From Gemmatimonadota bacterium (lineage in GTDB: Bacteria; Gemmatimonadota; Gemmatimonadetes; Palauibacterales; KS3-K002), in the NCBI GenBank assembly GCA_020344015.1, contig CP070812.1, positions 2,152,993-2,199,597 of the forward strand: DNA of 46,605 bases, read 5' to 3'. How positions within the stretch are numbered: position 1 is the first letter of the stretch; each line of letters starts with the position of its first letter. Shown one piece after another: positions 25,885-35,020 of the stretch. A program made the position numbers and the translations under genes. A model generated the notes under the pieces. That model was not told the DNA's origin. It saw only the letters and a list, made by a program, of their open reading frames with translations, and did not search any database.

Positions 25885-27164
25885 CTGTCCACCACCTGTG
25901 CCATCAGTTCCGCCTCCGCCACAACATTGCCGTCCACGCGGCCGATTCCCTTCATTCGGCACACCGTCCGGCGCATCTGCACCATTTCCAGCTCGAAGAC
26001 GAGCTGGTCACCCGGAATGACCGGGCGCCTGAACTTGACTTTGTCCAGCGACATGAAATATACGACTTTGTCCTCCGGGTTCTCCACGCTATCCATCAGA
26101 AGAAGCCCACCGACCTGTGCCATCGCCTCGACAATCAGGACGCCGGGCATAATCGGCATACCCGGAAAATGCCCAACGAAGAACTCCTCATTGATCGTGA
26201 CGTTCTTGATGCCGACGATCCGTTTCGCCTTCTCGTATTCGATTATCCGGTCGACAAGCAAGAACGGGAAGCGGTGTGGAAGCAAGCGAACGATCTGATC
26301 GATATCAACGCGCCGGGCGACATTCTCGCGCTTGGCTCGCTCTGCGATGGCCCGGGCGAGCACGATGTTGCCGCGGTGCCCGGGTCGCTCTGCCACGATC
26401 TGCGCCTGGATGCGGTAGCCCGTGAGCGCCAGGTCGCCGACCAGGTCGAGTATCTTGTGGCGGACGAACTCGTCGCCGAACCGCAGCTCGACCCCCTCGT
26501 AGAGCCCCTCGGTAGTCAGGACCACAGTGTTGCTCGTATCGGCGCCATGGGCGAGTCCGATGGCCCGCAGTCTTTCGGCGTCCTCGAAGAAACCGAAGGT
26601 GCGGGCGGAGCTTATCTGCTCACGGAAATTACTCGGCTCGATAACCAGTGAGATGTGCTGCCGGTGGATCAGCGGATGCTCGAACTCGATCGATGCCGAT
26701 AGCACGAACCGCTCGTCCGGCACCACGGCGTAGCGGGAATCGCCCTCCAACACGGTGAACGGCTCCCTGCATTGCCAGACGAGGGCGTCAGCGTTCTGTT
26801 CCTCGATTCCTGCGTCGAGCATGATGGACATGAACGGCTCGGCGCTACCGTCCGTAGCCGGCGGCTCTTCGCCGTCCAGCTCGACGGTCAAGTTGTCTAC
26901 GCCAAGCGCCGACGCGGCCGACAACAGATGTTCGACCGTGCGCACCCTCACCCCTTCAGCCTCCAGTACCGTTCCTCGCGCCACCTCGGTTACCCGCTCG
27001 ATGTGCGCCGGGACTGGCGGGGCGTCCTCTAGATCCGTCCGGAGGAACGCTATCCCGTGATCCGGTGGCGCCGGGCGCAGCGTCATCTGCACCGCGACCC
27101 CGGAATGGAGGCCCCTGCCGGCGAGCTGGGCGGTGCCTGCCAACGTCTGTTGCTTCAAAGCCAA
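25881..27164 (-). CDS. lpxC/fabZ: LpxC-FabZ fusion: UDP-3-O-acyl-GlcNAc deacetylase and 3-hydroxyacyl-ACP dehydratase
   Basis: This is a 427-aa two-domain protein. Residues 1 to about 280 are LpxC with zinc ligands H79 (EHLLSA), H236 and D240 (RHKILDLVGD), and perform the committed deacetylation of lipid A synthesis. From about 285 a full FabZ hotdog domain follows (LLPHRFPFLLVDRI, catalytic H332 in GHFPGMPIMPG, E346 in VEAMAQ), dehydrating 3-hydroxyacyl-ACP for fatty acid elongation. The two activities compete for the 3-hydroxyacyl-ACP pool. Such fusions are known from Bacteroidota and relatives. It lies 14 bp after lpxD and overlaps lpxA by 4 nt. Confidence 0.97.
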   Translation of the reverse strand: MALKQQTLAGTAQLAGRGLHSGVAVQMTLRPAPPDHGIAFLRTDLEDAPPVPAHIERVTEVARGTVLEAEGVRVRTVEHLLSAASALGVDNLTVELDGEEPPATDGSAEPFMSIMLDAGIEEQNADALVWQCREPFTVLEGDSRYAVVPDERFVLSASIEFEHPLIHRQHISLVIEPSNFREQISSARTFGFFEDAERLRAIGLAHGADTSNTVVLTTEGLYEGVELRFGDEFVRHKILDLVGDLALTGYRIQAQIVAERPGHRGNIVLARAIAERAKRENVARRVDIDQIVRLLPHRFPFLLVDRIIEYEKAKRIVGIKNVTINEEFFVGHFPGMPIMPGVLIVEAMAQVGGLLLMDSVENPEDKVVYFMSLDKVKFRRPVIPGDQLVFELEMVQMRRTVCRMKGIGRVDGNVVAEAELMAQVVDR

Positions 27165-27178
27165 TAACCTCCGGTCCT

Positions 27179-28222
27179 TCAGGCTTGGTCCTCTGTGTTT
27201 AGTCGCTTTTCGATCCGACCTACGCGGCGAATGAGATCCGGCAGCTTGAGGAGTGCTGCACTGGCGCGCATCACTTGGCTGCGCTCGCGGGCCGGGTATC
27301 CGAACCAGGTCTCCCCGGCCGGGATATCATGGCTGACGCCGGACTGGGCGGCGACCCTGGCGCCATCGCCGACGTTCAGGTGGCCGATGATTCCAACCTG
27401 CCCGGCCATGGCCACACCGTCACCAACGGTTGTGCTGCCTGCGATGCCAACCTGCGCGACGATTATGCAGCCGCGTCCGATAGAGACGTTATGCGCTATG
27501 TGCACCAAGTTATCGATCTTGGTGCCCGCGCCGATTCGCGTTTCACCTACCGAGCCGCGGTCGATGCAGGTGTTAGCGCCGATCTCCACCTCATCTTCGA
27601 TCACGCAGCGCCCCACCTGGGGGATCTTCCGATGGCGGTCCTTCTCGAAGACGTAGCCGAAGCCGTCGACTCCGATCTGCGCGCCGCTATGAATGATGCA
27701 GCGGGCCCCGACGACTGTGTCGGGATAGAGGCAGACGAGATCCCTGATCTCGGTGTCGGTTCCCAGCTCGCATCGCTCGCCGATCACACTATTTGCACCG
27801 ACGCAGACCCGGTCGCCGAGTTTGGCGCCGCTGCCCACGACCGCGTGGTGACCAATGCTTACGCCATCGCCCAGCTGTACGTCGGGCCCAAGCACGGCGG
27901 TGGCGGCGATCTCGCCCTTTCGATGCCCCTCTGGATACAGGAGTGTCAGCGTCTCTGCCAGGGCGGCGTGGGCGTCGTCGACCCACAATACTGCCGTCGA
28001 TCGAGGAATCTCCTCGAGCTTGCCCAGGTCGCGACCGACTATGACGGCAGTAGCGCGAGTGGCGGCAAGGTATGGGAGGTATTTTCTCCTAGCAAGAAAG
28101 CTGACCTCCCCCTCGCTCGCCGCCTCGAGGGACGCGGCTCGAAAGAGCTCGCCAGCTGGGTCTCCGGCCAGTTCGGCGCCGAGGTACTCGGCGAGCTGGC
28201 CAACCGTTACACTCGTTGACAT
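27179..28222 (-). CDS. lpxD: UDP-3-O-acylglucosamine N-acyltransferase
   Basis: This 347-aa protein has an N-terminal uridine-binding domain (VTVGQLAEYLGAEL, EVSFLARRKYLPYLAATRA-type block). A left-handed beta-helix of hexapeptide repeats follows (LGPDVQLGDGVSIGHHAVVG), with the catalytic-histidine region NLVHIAHNVSIGRG and a C-terminal helix (LIRRVGRIEKRLN). It adds the N-linked acyl chain in lipid A synthesis. Start set at the ATG at 28222 (MSTSVTVGQ), since this is where family similarity begins; the frame stays open to 28309 through the hairpin region, which is not coding-like. The gap to skp is 122 bp. Confidence 0.97.
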   Translation of the reverse strand: MSTSVTVGQLAEYLGAELAGDPAGELFRAASLEAASEGEVSFLARRKYLPYLAATRATAVIVGRDLGKLEEIPRSTAVLWVDDAHAALAETLTLLYPEGHRKGEIAATAVLGPDVQLGDGVSIGHHAVVGSGAKLGDRVCVGANSVIGERCELGTDTEIRDLVCLYPDTVVGARCIIHSGAQIGVDGFGYVFEKDRHRKIPQVGRCVIEDEVEIGANTCIDRGSVGETRIGAGTKIDNLVHIAHNVSIGRGCIIVAQVGIAGSTTVGDGVAMAGQVGIIGHLNVGDGARVAAQSGVSHDIPAGETWFGYPARERSQVMRASAALLKLPDLIRRVGRIEKRLNTEDQA

Positions 28223-28274
28223 CGGGACTCCCGTGGATGCGTAGATGACACCGGTCAGCGACGCTACAGCAATA

Positions 28275-28338
28275 GCGCCCACGGTGCCGGCTGAAGACCG
28301 TGGGCGCATGAGCCCGGGGCCTGAGGCCGGCCGGGCTC
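28275..28338 (-). other. Two GC-rich hairpins between skp and lpxD
   Basis: The first stem is a perfect 11-bp GCGCCCACGGT (28275-28285) / ACCGTGGGCGC (28297-28307). The second pairs GAGCCCGG (28310-28317) with CCGGGCTC (28331-28338) around an inner GGCC/GGCC stem. Neither has a T-tract on the minus strand, so they may attenuate, pause or protect the transcript, not end it fully. Confidence 0.55.
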
Positions 28339-28344
28339 GCGGCG

Positions 28345-28899
28345 CTAGTTCGGCGTGCCTCCCGGTTCAGCGCTTTGGTTCTGCAACCGCTGCAGGACCT
28401 GGCCGGTGATGTCCAACGCCGTATCGGCGGCGATCAGAGCCCCGGCTGCGGCATCGAAGATCATCGTGTACTGCTCTTCTTCTCGCAGCGTGACTAGCAC
28501 CCTGGACACCGCCTCGTAGATCGGGGCGACCAGCTCCTGCTGCCGACTCTGTGCCATGTTCTCTAGATCGGCGGTCCGTTGCTGGAACTCGAGCCGCTTC
28601 TGATTGATCTCCTGCTGCCGCTGGGTTCGCGCTTCCGGCGACAGCATGACCTGCTGCTGCTCGTATTGAGTGACCATTAGTTGAAGCGAGTCGCCCATCG
28701 CCTCGACCTGTGCGTTCCAGCCGGCCATCTCGCGCTCAAATGTGGCCTGAGCCTCCGCGGCACCTGGAGCCTGGGAGATGATCTCGTTCGAATTGATGTA
28801 CGCCAGTTTGATCTGCGAGCCCTGCGAGCCGTTGAAGCCGGCATAGCCGAGCGCGGCCAAAGCCGTCGCTACCAGAATTGCGCTAACTCTGTACTGCAC
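28345..28899 (-). CDS. skp: OmpH/Skp family periplasmic chaperone
   Basis: This 184-aa protein has a cleavable-type signal sequence (VSAILVATALAALGYAG), the Skp start KLAYINSNEIISQAPGA and a long charged coiled-coil hairpin (YEQQQVMLSPEARTQRQQEI, RLEFQQRTADLENMAQS). It then returns to the core domain (VAPIYEAVSRVLVTLREEEQY, MIFDAAAGALIAADTALDIT). It holds unfolded outer-membrane proteins in the periplasm for the Bam machine. The order bamA-skp-lpxD is the same as in many diderm genomes. The bamA gap is 72 bp and contains a GCGGGC/GCCCGC hairpin at 28931-28946. Confidence 0.95.
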   Translation of the reverse strand: MQYRVSAILVATALAALGYAGFNGSQGSQIKLAYINSNEIISQAPGAAEAQATFEREMAGWNAQVEAMGDSLQLMVTQYEQQQVMLSPEARTQRQQEINQKRLEFQQRTADLENMAQSRQQELVAPIYEAVSRVLVTLREEEQYTMIFDAAAGALIAADTALDITGQVLQRLQNQSAEPGGTPN

Positions 28900-28971
28900 T
28901 CTCTTGCTCCCCTCTGCTAACGTGCCCGGGGCGGGCAGCTGCCCGCTCCAGACACCTGTCCATCAAGCACC

Positions 28972-31404
28972 TCAGAACACCTGCCCGAATCTGAAGTGCA
29001 GTTTCCACCCGGGGTCGGGCCTGCCGACGATATCGCGTCGGTCGATGCCGTAGGCGTAGTCGATCCCCAAGGGTCCCATAGGTGTGACTAAGCTTACACC
29101 GATGCCGAAACCTCGCAACAGGTCTGTCGGGTTGAGGCCATGCGACGTTGCCCAAACGTTGCCGGCGTCGTAGAAAGCGTTGAAGAAGAAGCTTCCACCG
29201 AGCCTGATCCCGACACTGGCGTTGAGAATGAAGTAAGCTTCGCCGACACGGTCGAGTTGACTGAAGCCGACCGCGTCTTGTGGCACGTGGCCGGCCGGCG
29301 TGATCGTCAGCTCGTCGTAGCCGCGGAGCTTTGGGCCGTAGCGGACGCCGCCGGCGAAGAAGCGCTCGAGATAGAAGGGGTTGTTGCCCTCGATGAAACC
29401 ACCGATTAGCCCTAATCCCAGGGTCAAGTCGATCGGCGTCCTTGTCGGATCGGAGACGAGGCGGGCGATGGGTGTGTGCCAGCTGCTCTCGAACGTAATC
29501 TTGCGGTAGTCGCCGTCGCCGCCGAGGAAGCCGCCGGTAAACTCGATAGCAGCCGAGTTGCGGCTTCCGTTGGTCGGGAAGAGCGGGTGGTTGCGGGTGT
29601 CGCGCGTAAGGCGAAGCTCGACCGAGCTCCGGGTCCCCACACCCAACAGCTCACGCTGCTCGAGATCGAGGTCATCTACGTCGGCGTCGTACTGGTCCCG
29701 GAACAGCGAGTAGCGAACGGAAATGCGGGTCCAGCGCGAGCCGAAGAACGGCGTGCCGAAGCTCAGGGTACCGCCGGTCTGGCGGCGGCGACCGAGACCG
29801 AGGAAGCTAAACTGATCGCGGGAATTTCTCAAGGAAATGCCTAACGAGTTCCGGCTTCCAAGGACTGCGGGGTCGCTGTAAGCGACCTCGACATCGTTGG
29901 ACCTGCTACCGAAGAGCCAGCGGAAGCGACCGGACTTGGCGCGGCCGAAGAGGTTCGGCTGCTCGTAGCCGATGAATCCGGCTAATCCTACAGTGGGTGC
30001 CAACGAAGCGCCAAACTGAATGTTGCCGGTACTCTTCTCCTTGACCTTGAAGGTGACGTTGATGTCGCCCTGGTCGTCGGGGTTGACCGCGAGGGCCTCG
30101 TTAGGCGGAACCGGGTCGAAGAAGCCAAGTCCTTGTATGGCCTGATAGCTGGAAACGATTCGGTCGTCGCCATAGACATCACCCGGCAGCAACACGAGTC
30201 TGTCGCGCACGACGCGCTCGTGTGTGGTCGTATTGCCGGTGATGCCGACCAGCTTGATGTAGGCCTGGTTGAGCTCGTCGATCTTCCAGGTAAGCCGAAC
30301 TCGGGGGTCGCCATCATCGCCTTCGGGTAGTCTCTCGACGACCGGATCGATCTGAGCGTAGAGAAAGCCGCTGTTTCTGTACAACTGCATTATTTCGTCG
30401 GTGGCGTCCCTCCACTCGTGCGTGTTGAAGACGGGGTCACCCTTCTCGGCGGGGCTGCCGATCAGCGGAAGTCGCTGTAGCAGCGAGCGGCTTTTCGGGT
30501 TGAAGCGCGCCTGAAGAAGCTCGGTCGGGAAGGCTTCGTTGCCCTCGACCTGGAAGTCCGCTATTCGGTATTGGCGGCCCTCCTCGACCCGGACCACAAG
30601 CTTCGCCTTCCCGGTCGTGGGATCGACGATCATCGTGTCGCCGAGAACCTGGAAGTCGAGGTATCCGTGCTGTCCGTAGTGCTCGAGCAGGTTGACCGCG
30701 AGGTCCTCGCGGTAGTCGTCGTCGCGGAACTCGCCGGTCTCCCACCAGAAGAAGCCTTCCGGGCGCACCGACATCGCCGAGGTCAGTTCCCCATCGCTGA
30801 GGGCTTCGTTGCCCTCGAACTCGAGAGCGGTCACGACGATGCGGCGACCTTCACTGACGTCGAAGACCAGACGGTAGAGGCCCGGCCGATCCCCAGGGAC
30901 CAGCAAAGTGTCGACCATCGCTGCCATATAGCCCTGCTCGGCAAGCTCGGCCCGGATGAGGTAACCCACCTCGTGTACCGCCGCCGGACTGAGCGGCAGG
31001 CCCGATTCCAGGCCCACCGTATCACGGATCGCGCCGCTGCCGATATGCTCGAGGCCTTCGAAGCGATAAGAGACGATCGTCGGCCGTTCGACGAGATTGA
31101 CGGTCAATGTCGTTCTGCCCAACGCGTCGTCGCTGGCGTATATCCGCACATCGTCGTACTCGCCGGTGGCCATGAGGCGCTGGACACCGCGCTGGACGAC
31201 AGTATAGGTGATCTCGTCTCCCGCGCGGAAGCCGAGTTCGGAGAGCACGGCCGGCGTAGCGAGGCGAGTATTGCCGGTGACGGCGATGGAGTCGACGCGG
31301 ACGAGCTGCACTCTGGTCTGCTGGTCCTGGCCCAGCAAGGGCTCAGCCCTCACACCGAAGCTAGCGAGGGTCAAGAGGGCGGGGAGAAGTACGTACTGCC
31401 TCAC
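28972..31404 (-). CDS. bamA: Outer membrane protein assembly factor BamA
   Basis: This 810-aa protein has a signal peptide (LLPALLTLASFGVRA), POTRA-type repeats (VDSIAVTGNTRLATPAVLSE; RIVVTALEFEGNEALSDGEL; YRIADFQVEGNEAFPTELLQ; YIKLVGITGNTTTHERVVRD), and a C-terminal 16-strand barrel (from about residue 470) ending in KLHFRFGQVF with the terminal aromatic. It inserts and folds beta-barrel proteins in the outer membrane. Translation begins at a GTG at 31404 that overlaps the clpC stop in a GTGA, the only 4-nt clpC-bamA junction I know to comment on; no ATG fits a signal peptide. skp follows 72 bp downstream. Confidence 0.97.
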   Translation of the reverse strand: MRQYVLLPALLTLASFGVRAEPLLGQDQQTRVQLVRVDSIAVTGNTRLATPAVLSELGFRAGDEITYTVVQRGVQRLMATGEYDDVRIYASDDALGRTTLTVNLVERPTIVSYRFEGLEHIGSGAIRDTVGLESGLPLSPAAVHEVGYLIRAELAEQGYMAAMVDTLLVPGDRPGLYRLVFDVSEGRRIVVTALEFEGNEALSDGELTSAMSVRPEGFFWWETGEFRDDDYREDLAVNLLEHYGQHGYLDFQVLGDTMIVDPTTGKAKLVVRVEEGRQYRIADFQVEGNEAFPTELLQARFNPKSRSLLQRLPLIGSPAEKGDPVFNTHEWRDATDEIMQLYRNSGFLYAQIDPVVERLPEGDDGDPRVRLTWKIDELNQAYIKLVGITGNTTTHERVVRDRLVLLPGDVYGDDRIVSSYQAIQGLGFFDPVPPNEALAVNPDDQGDINVTFKVKEKSTGNIQFGASLAPTVGLAGFIGYEQPNLFGRAKSGRFRWLFGSRSNDVEVAYSDPAVLGSRNSLGISLRNSRDQFSFLGLGRRRQTGGTLSFGTPFFGSRWTRISVRYSLFRDQYDADVDDLDLEQRELLGVGTRSSVELRLTRDTRNHPLFPTNGSRNSAAIEFTGGFLGGDGDYRKITFESSWHTPIARLVSDPTRTPIDLTLGLGLIGGFIEGNNPFYLERFFAGGVRYGPKLRGYDELTITPAGHVPQDAVGFSQLDRVGEAYFILNASVGIRLGGSFFFNAFYDAGNVWATSHGLNPTDLLRGFGIGVSLVTPMGPLGIDYAYGIDRRDIVGRPDPGWKLHFRFGQVF

Positions 31405-33869
31405 GTTGTAAACGAAGAAGAAGAGAGAACGCTGAACTCCAGTTGCTCTCCGTTCGCTGCGACCTCGACCTCGATGACGTCGCCCGCTGCCAGCTCTGCC
31501 ATCAGGATTTTCTCCGACAGCGGGTCCTCGACGTAGCGCTGGATCGCTCGCTTCAGCGGCCGCGCGCCGTAAGTGGCGTCGAATCCGTGTTCCACCAGGA
31601 AATCGACGGCCGCTTCGCTGAGCTGGAGCTTTAGCGCCTCCTCCTCGAGCCGGGACCGCACGTCGCGCATCAGGACGGAGACGATCTCCCTGATGTGGTC
31701 CCTCGACAGCGGATGGAATACGATTACGTCGTCGAGGCGATTGAGAAACTCGGGGTTAAACACCCTCTGGATCTCATCCTTAACGCGTTCCGCCATGTCC
31801 TCGTAACTTGTCTGGGCATCCGGCGAGTGGAATCCGACGCCACCACCTTTGACGATGTCCCGAGCGCCGACATTCGAGGTCATGATCAGGATCGTGTTCT
31901 TGAAATCGATGACGCGGCCGTAATTGTCGGTTATACGTCCGTCGTCAAGTATCTGCAGCAGTATGTTAAACACGTCCGGGTGCGCCTTCTCGATCTCGTC
32001 GAATAGCACCACGCTGTACGGTTTGTGACGCACCGCTTTGGTCAGGGCGCCGCTGTCCTCGTAGCCGACGTACCCGGGAGGAGCACCGATCAGCCGGCTG
32101 ACCGAGAACTTCTCCATGTACTCGGACATGTCGACGCGGATCAGCGCGTTCTCATCGGCGAACAGGAAGCGTGCCAGCGCTCGAGCAAGCTCTGTCTTTC
32201 CTACGCCCGTGGGGCCGCTGAAGATGAAGGAGCCGATGGGTCGGTTCGGGTCCTTGAGACCCGCACGGCTGCGCCGAATGGCGCGGCTGATCGCGGTGAT
32301 CGCCTGGTCCTGGCCGACGACGTGCTTGTGCATCTCCTCTTCCATGCGGAGCAGGCGGTCCGTCTCGGCCTCCTGCAGGCGCGTGACGGGTATGCCGGTC
32401 CAGCGCGAGACGATGAAGGCGACGTCCTCTTCCGTGATCAGTGGCCGGAAGGTGCGGCGCTCCTCCTCCCATTCCTCACGACGGCGTCGGATCTCAGCCT
32501 GTAGGTCACGCTCTTTGTCGCGCAGCTCTGCGGCCCGCTCGAAGTCCTGATCCCGAATCGCCTCGTCCTTGAGGTCCCCGATCTCCTTCAACTCTTCCTG
32601 CAGATCGGCGACCTCTGGGGGCGGCACCTGAGTCGACAGGTGAATCCGGGCACACGCCTCATCGATCACGTCGATCGCCTTGTCGGGCAGGTGCCGGTCC
32701 GTGATGTAGCGTTCGGATAGTTTCGCCGCTGTCACCAGGGTATCCTGTGGCAGCCTGACCGTATGGTGGTCTTCGTAGTGCTTCTTGAGGCCGTCAAGGA
32801 TCTCGATTGTCTCATCGACCGTCGGTGGGTCGACCATCACGGTCTGGAAGCGGCGCTCCAACGCCCCGTCTTTTTCGATATGCTTGCGGTACTCGTTCAG
32901 CGTCGAGGCGCCGATACACTGCAGCTCACCGCGTGCCAGCGCCGGCTTCAGCATGTTCGAGGCGTCGATAGCGCCCTCCGCTGCGCCGGCTCCAACCAGG
33001 GTATGAACCTCATCGATGAACAGGATGACATCGCGGTTCTGTGCGATCTCGTTCATCACCGCCTTCAACCGTTCCTCGAACTGACCGCGATACTTCGTGC
33101 CCGCGATCACTGCCGCCATGTCGAGCGCCAGTACGCGGTGGCCCTTGAGGCTGTCCGCCACCTCGCCCCGCGAGATGAGCTGCGCCAGTCCTTCCACGAT
33201 CGCTGTCTTACCTACACCGGGTTCGCCGATCAACACCGGGTTGTTCTTCTTGCGTCGCGAGAGGATCTCCATCACACGCTCGATCTCCTTCTCGCGGCCG
33301 ATCGTCGGGTCCAGCTCTCCGGCCCGTGCTAACTCGGTCAGGTCCCGGCAAAAATGGTCGAGAGCAGGCGTCTTCGACTTCTTTTCCTTGGTGCTCGGCC
33401 CCGGCGTGGCGCCCGGGCCAGGGCTCGGCATATCGGTTCCCAATAGCTTCAGCGTCTGCTCGCGCGCCTGCTCCAGCGTCACCCCCAACGACTCCAGCAC
33501 CTGGGCCGCGACCCCCTTCTCCTCCCTAAGCAGCCCCAGCAGCAGATGTTCCGTGCCGACATAGCTATGGTTCAGGTCGCGCGCCTCTGCCACGGCGAAT
33601 TCGAGGACCTTCTTGGCCCGGGATGTGTAAGGCAGCTCCCCCATCGTCGCCCCGGCCTTGCCCTTCCTGACTTGTTCCTCGGTCCGCTCCTGTATCTGGT
33701 CTAGGTCGACGTTCAGGTTCATCAGCACGGCCGCCGCTACGCCCTCGCCTTCACGGATCAGCCCCAGGAGGATGTGCTCCGTGCCGACATAGTCGTGCTG
33801 GAGGCGGACGGCCTCCTCGCGCGCCATAGCGAGAACCTTGCGAACCCGATCGGTGAAATTGTAGTTCAT
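31401..33869 (-). CDS. clpC: ATP-dependent Clp protease ATP-binding subunit ClpC
   Basis: This 822-aa Hsp100 unfoldase has two N-domain repeats (residues 1-145), AAA1 with Walker A GEPGVGKT (215-222) and Walker B FIDEVHT, a middle domain holding a UVR-type motif ([20 protein letters not shown], about 441-460), and AAA2 with Walker A GPTGVGKT (552-559). A VGF loop in [11 protein letters not shown], the ClpP-docking tripeptide, follows. The UVR-containing middle domain and the adjacent mcsA/mcsB mark it as ClpC. In Bacillus, ClpC with McsB recognises phosphoarginine-tagged proteins. It follows mcsB by 53 bp and overlaps bamA by 4 nt. clpP is not in the window. Confidence 0.97.
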   Translation of the reverse strand: MNYNFTDRVRKVLAMAREEAVRLQHDYVGTEHILLGLIREGEGVAAAVLMNLNVDLDQIQERTEEQVRKGKAGATMGELPYTSRAKKVLEFAVAEARDLNHSYVGTEHLLLGLLREEKGVAAQVLESLGVTLEQAREQTLKLLGTDMPSPGPGATPGPSTKEKKSKTPALDHFCRDLTELARAGELDPTIGREKEIERVMEILSRRKKNNPVLIGEPGVGKTAIVEGLAQLISRGEVADSLKGHRVLALDMAAVIAGTKYRGQFEERLKAVMNEIAQNRDVILFIDEVHTLVGAGAAEGAIDASNMLKPALARGELQCIGASTLNEYRKHIEKDGALERRFQTVMVDPPTVDETIEILDGLKKHYEDHHTVRLPQDTLVTAAKLSERYITDRHLPDKAIDVIDEACARIHLSTQVPPPEVADLQEELKEIGDLKDEAIRDQDFERAAELRDKERDLQAEIRRRREEWEEERRTFRPLITEEDVAFIVSRWTGIPVTRLQEAETDRLLRMEEEMHKHVVGQDQAITAISRAIRRSRAGLKDPNRPIGSFIFSGPTGVGKTELARALARFLFADENALIRVDMSEYMEKFSVSRLIGAPPGYVGYEDSGALTKAVRHKPYSVVLFDEIEKAHPDVFNILLQILDDGRITDNYGRVIDFKNTILIMTSNVGARDIVKGGGVGFHSPDAQTSYEDMAERVKDEIQRVFNPEFLNRLDDVIVFHPLSRDHIREIVSVLMRDVRSRLEEEALKLQLSEAAVDFLVEHGFDATYGARPLKRAIQRYVEDPLSEKILMAELAAGDVIEVEVAANGEQLEFSVLSSSSFTT

Positions 33870-33922
33870 TTAACCCTCATCGCGCCCAGGATCGGGCACC
33901 ACCACACGGTTGATCTTGGTTA

Positions 33923-35020
33923 TCAACTACCGGGGGAGGGCTCGGCCTCCGCCAGTGCTGAACGCACGTAGATTGCGCGCTGGATGTCAAGCTCCGGACC
34001 TGAAAGTGTACCTGCGCCTCCGGCCTCCTCCAGGTGAGCGTTCTGGGCAAAGATCATAATGCGGTTCAACACGTATACCCTAGGCCCAGCAATTAGTTTC
34101 AGAGAGAGGCCGAGCCGGACGCCCGAGAGGAGGTTCATCAATTCGTCGAAGCCAAGGGAGCGGGCGTGGCGAAGGAGCCCGAAAGCCCGCCAGACCTTGT
34201 CCTCAATGACGTTTGTCGCGTCGCGGACGAGAACGGCGCGGGCTTGACGTTCGTACTCGACGACCTGGCCGACGATCTTCTGGAGGTGATCGATGAGATC
34301 CTCCTCGCTCTTACCGAGCGTGGTCTGGTTCGAGATCTGGAAGAGGTTGCCGACGACCTCGGATCCTTCGCCGTACAATCCCCTGAAGGTCAAGCCGACT
34401 TGTGAGATGCCCTGCAGGACTTTGTTGATCTCCTTGGTAAGGACGAGTCCCGGGAGGTGGATGAGAACCGACGCGCGCAACCCCGTGCCGCAGTTTGTCG
34501 GGCAGGACGTCAGGTGACCGAACTCGTGATGGAAGGCGTAGGGCAACTGGCTGCCGAGTTCCTCGTCCAGCGAGTCTACCAGTCCCCAGGTCTGCCGGGG
34601 GCTGAAGCCGCTGGTGAGGCTCTGCAGACGCAGGTGATCCTCCTCGTTGATCATCAAGCCTACAGGCTGGTCGCTGGAAGCGACGAGGGCCGAGGAGGAA
34701 GGAGCCTCGCTGCCGTCCTGGCCAACAAGTTCACGACTGACGAGATGGCGTTCGAGGAGCAGTAAACGGCCCCGTGAGTCGAGGCGGTCGATGTTGACGA
34801 AGATGCCGTTGGCGACGGGTGGTGTTCGATCGAGCACGTCTTGAACGGTCGACAGTATGGCTTCCCTATCGGCGGGTTTCGCGCGCACGGAGAACGGATA
34901 GCCTTGCAGGTTGCGGGCGATACGAACCCGAGTCGAGAGGGCGATGTCACAGTCAGGCCCGCTGGCATCGAGCCAGGCGAGTCCGAAGTCGGGTACGGAG
35001 CGAAAGTCGAGTGGCATCAT
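33923..35020 (-). CDS. mcsB: Protein arginine kinase McsB
   Basis: This 365-aa member of the ATP:guanido phosphotransferase fold has nucleotide-binding STRVRIARN (29-37), the NEEDHLRLQ loop (125-133) and the cysteine motif CPTNCGTGLRASV (C173), plus the lower catalytic region RDATNVIEDKVWRAFGLL. McsB phosphorylates arginines on damaged or regulatory proteins and hands them to ClpC-ClpP. Start at the ATG at 35020, which overlaps the mcsA stop (ATGATG); the frame remains open to 35311 but that part is antisense-like mcsA sequence. The phosphoarginine-pocket motif normally written RDxxRA appears here as LDIQRA (344-349). Confidence 0.95.
   Translation of the reverse strand: MMPLDFRSVPDFGLAWLDASGPDCDIALSTRVRIARNLQGYPFSVRAKPADREAILSTVQDVLDRTPPVANGIFVNIDRLDSRGRLLLLERHLVSRELVGQDGSEAPSSSALVASSDQPVGLMINEEDHLRLQSLTSGFSPRQTWGLVDSLDEELGSQLPYAFHHEFGHLTSCPTNCGTGLRASVLIHLPGLVLTKEINKVLQGISQVGLTFRGLYGEGSEVVGNLFQISNQTTLGKSEEDLIDHLQKIVGQVVEYERQARAVLVRDATNVIEDKVWRAFGLLRHARSLGFDELMNLLSGVRLGLSLKLIAGPRVYVLNRIMIFAQNAHLEEAGGAGTLSGPELDIQRAIYVRSALAEAEPSPGS

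Noticed and set aside
33870..33922. Possible CtsR or CIRCE operator before clpC
   Set aside because: Only a 6-bp GTTGAT/ATCAAC hairpin at 33909-33927 overlapping the mcsB stop is present; no heptad direct repeat or CIRCE half-sites.
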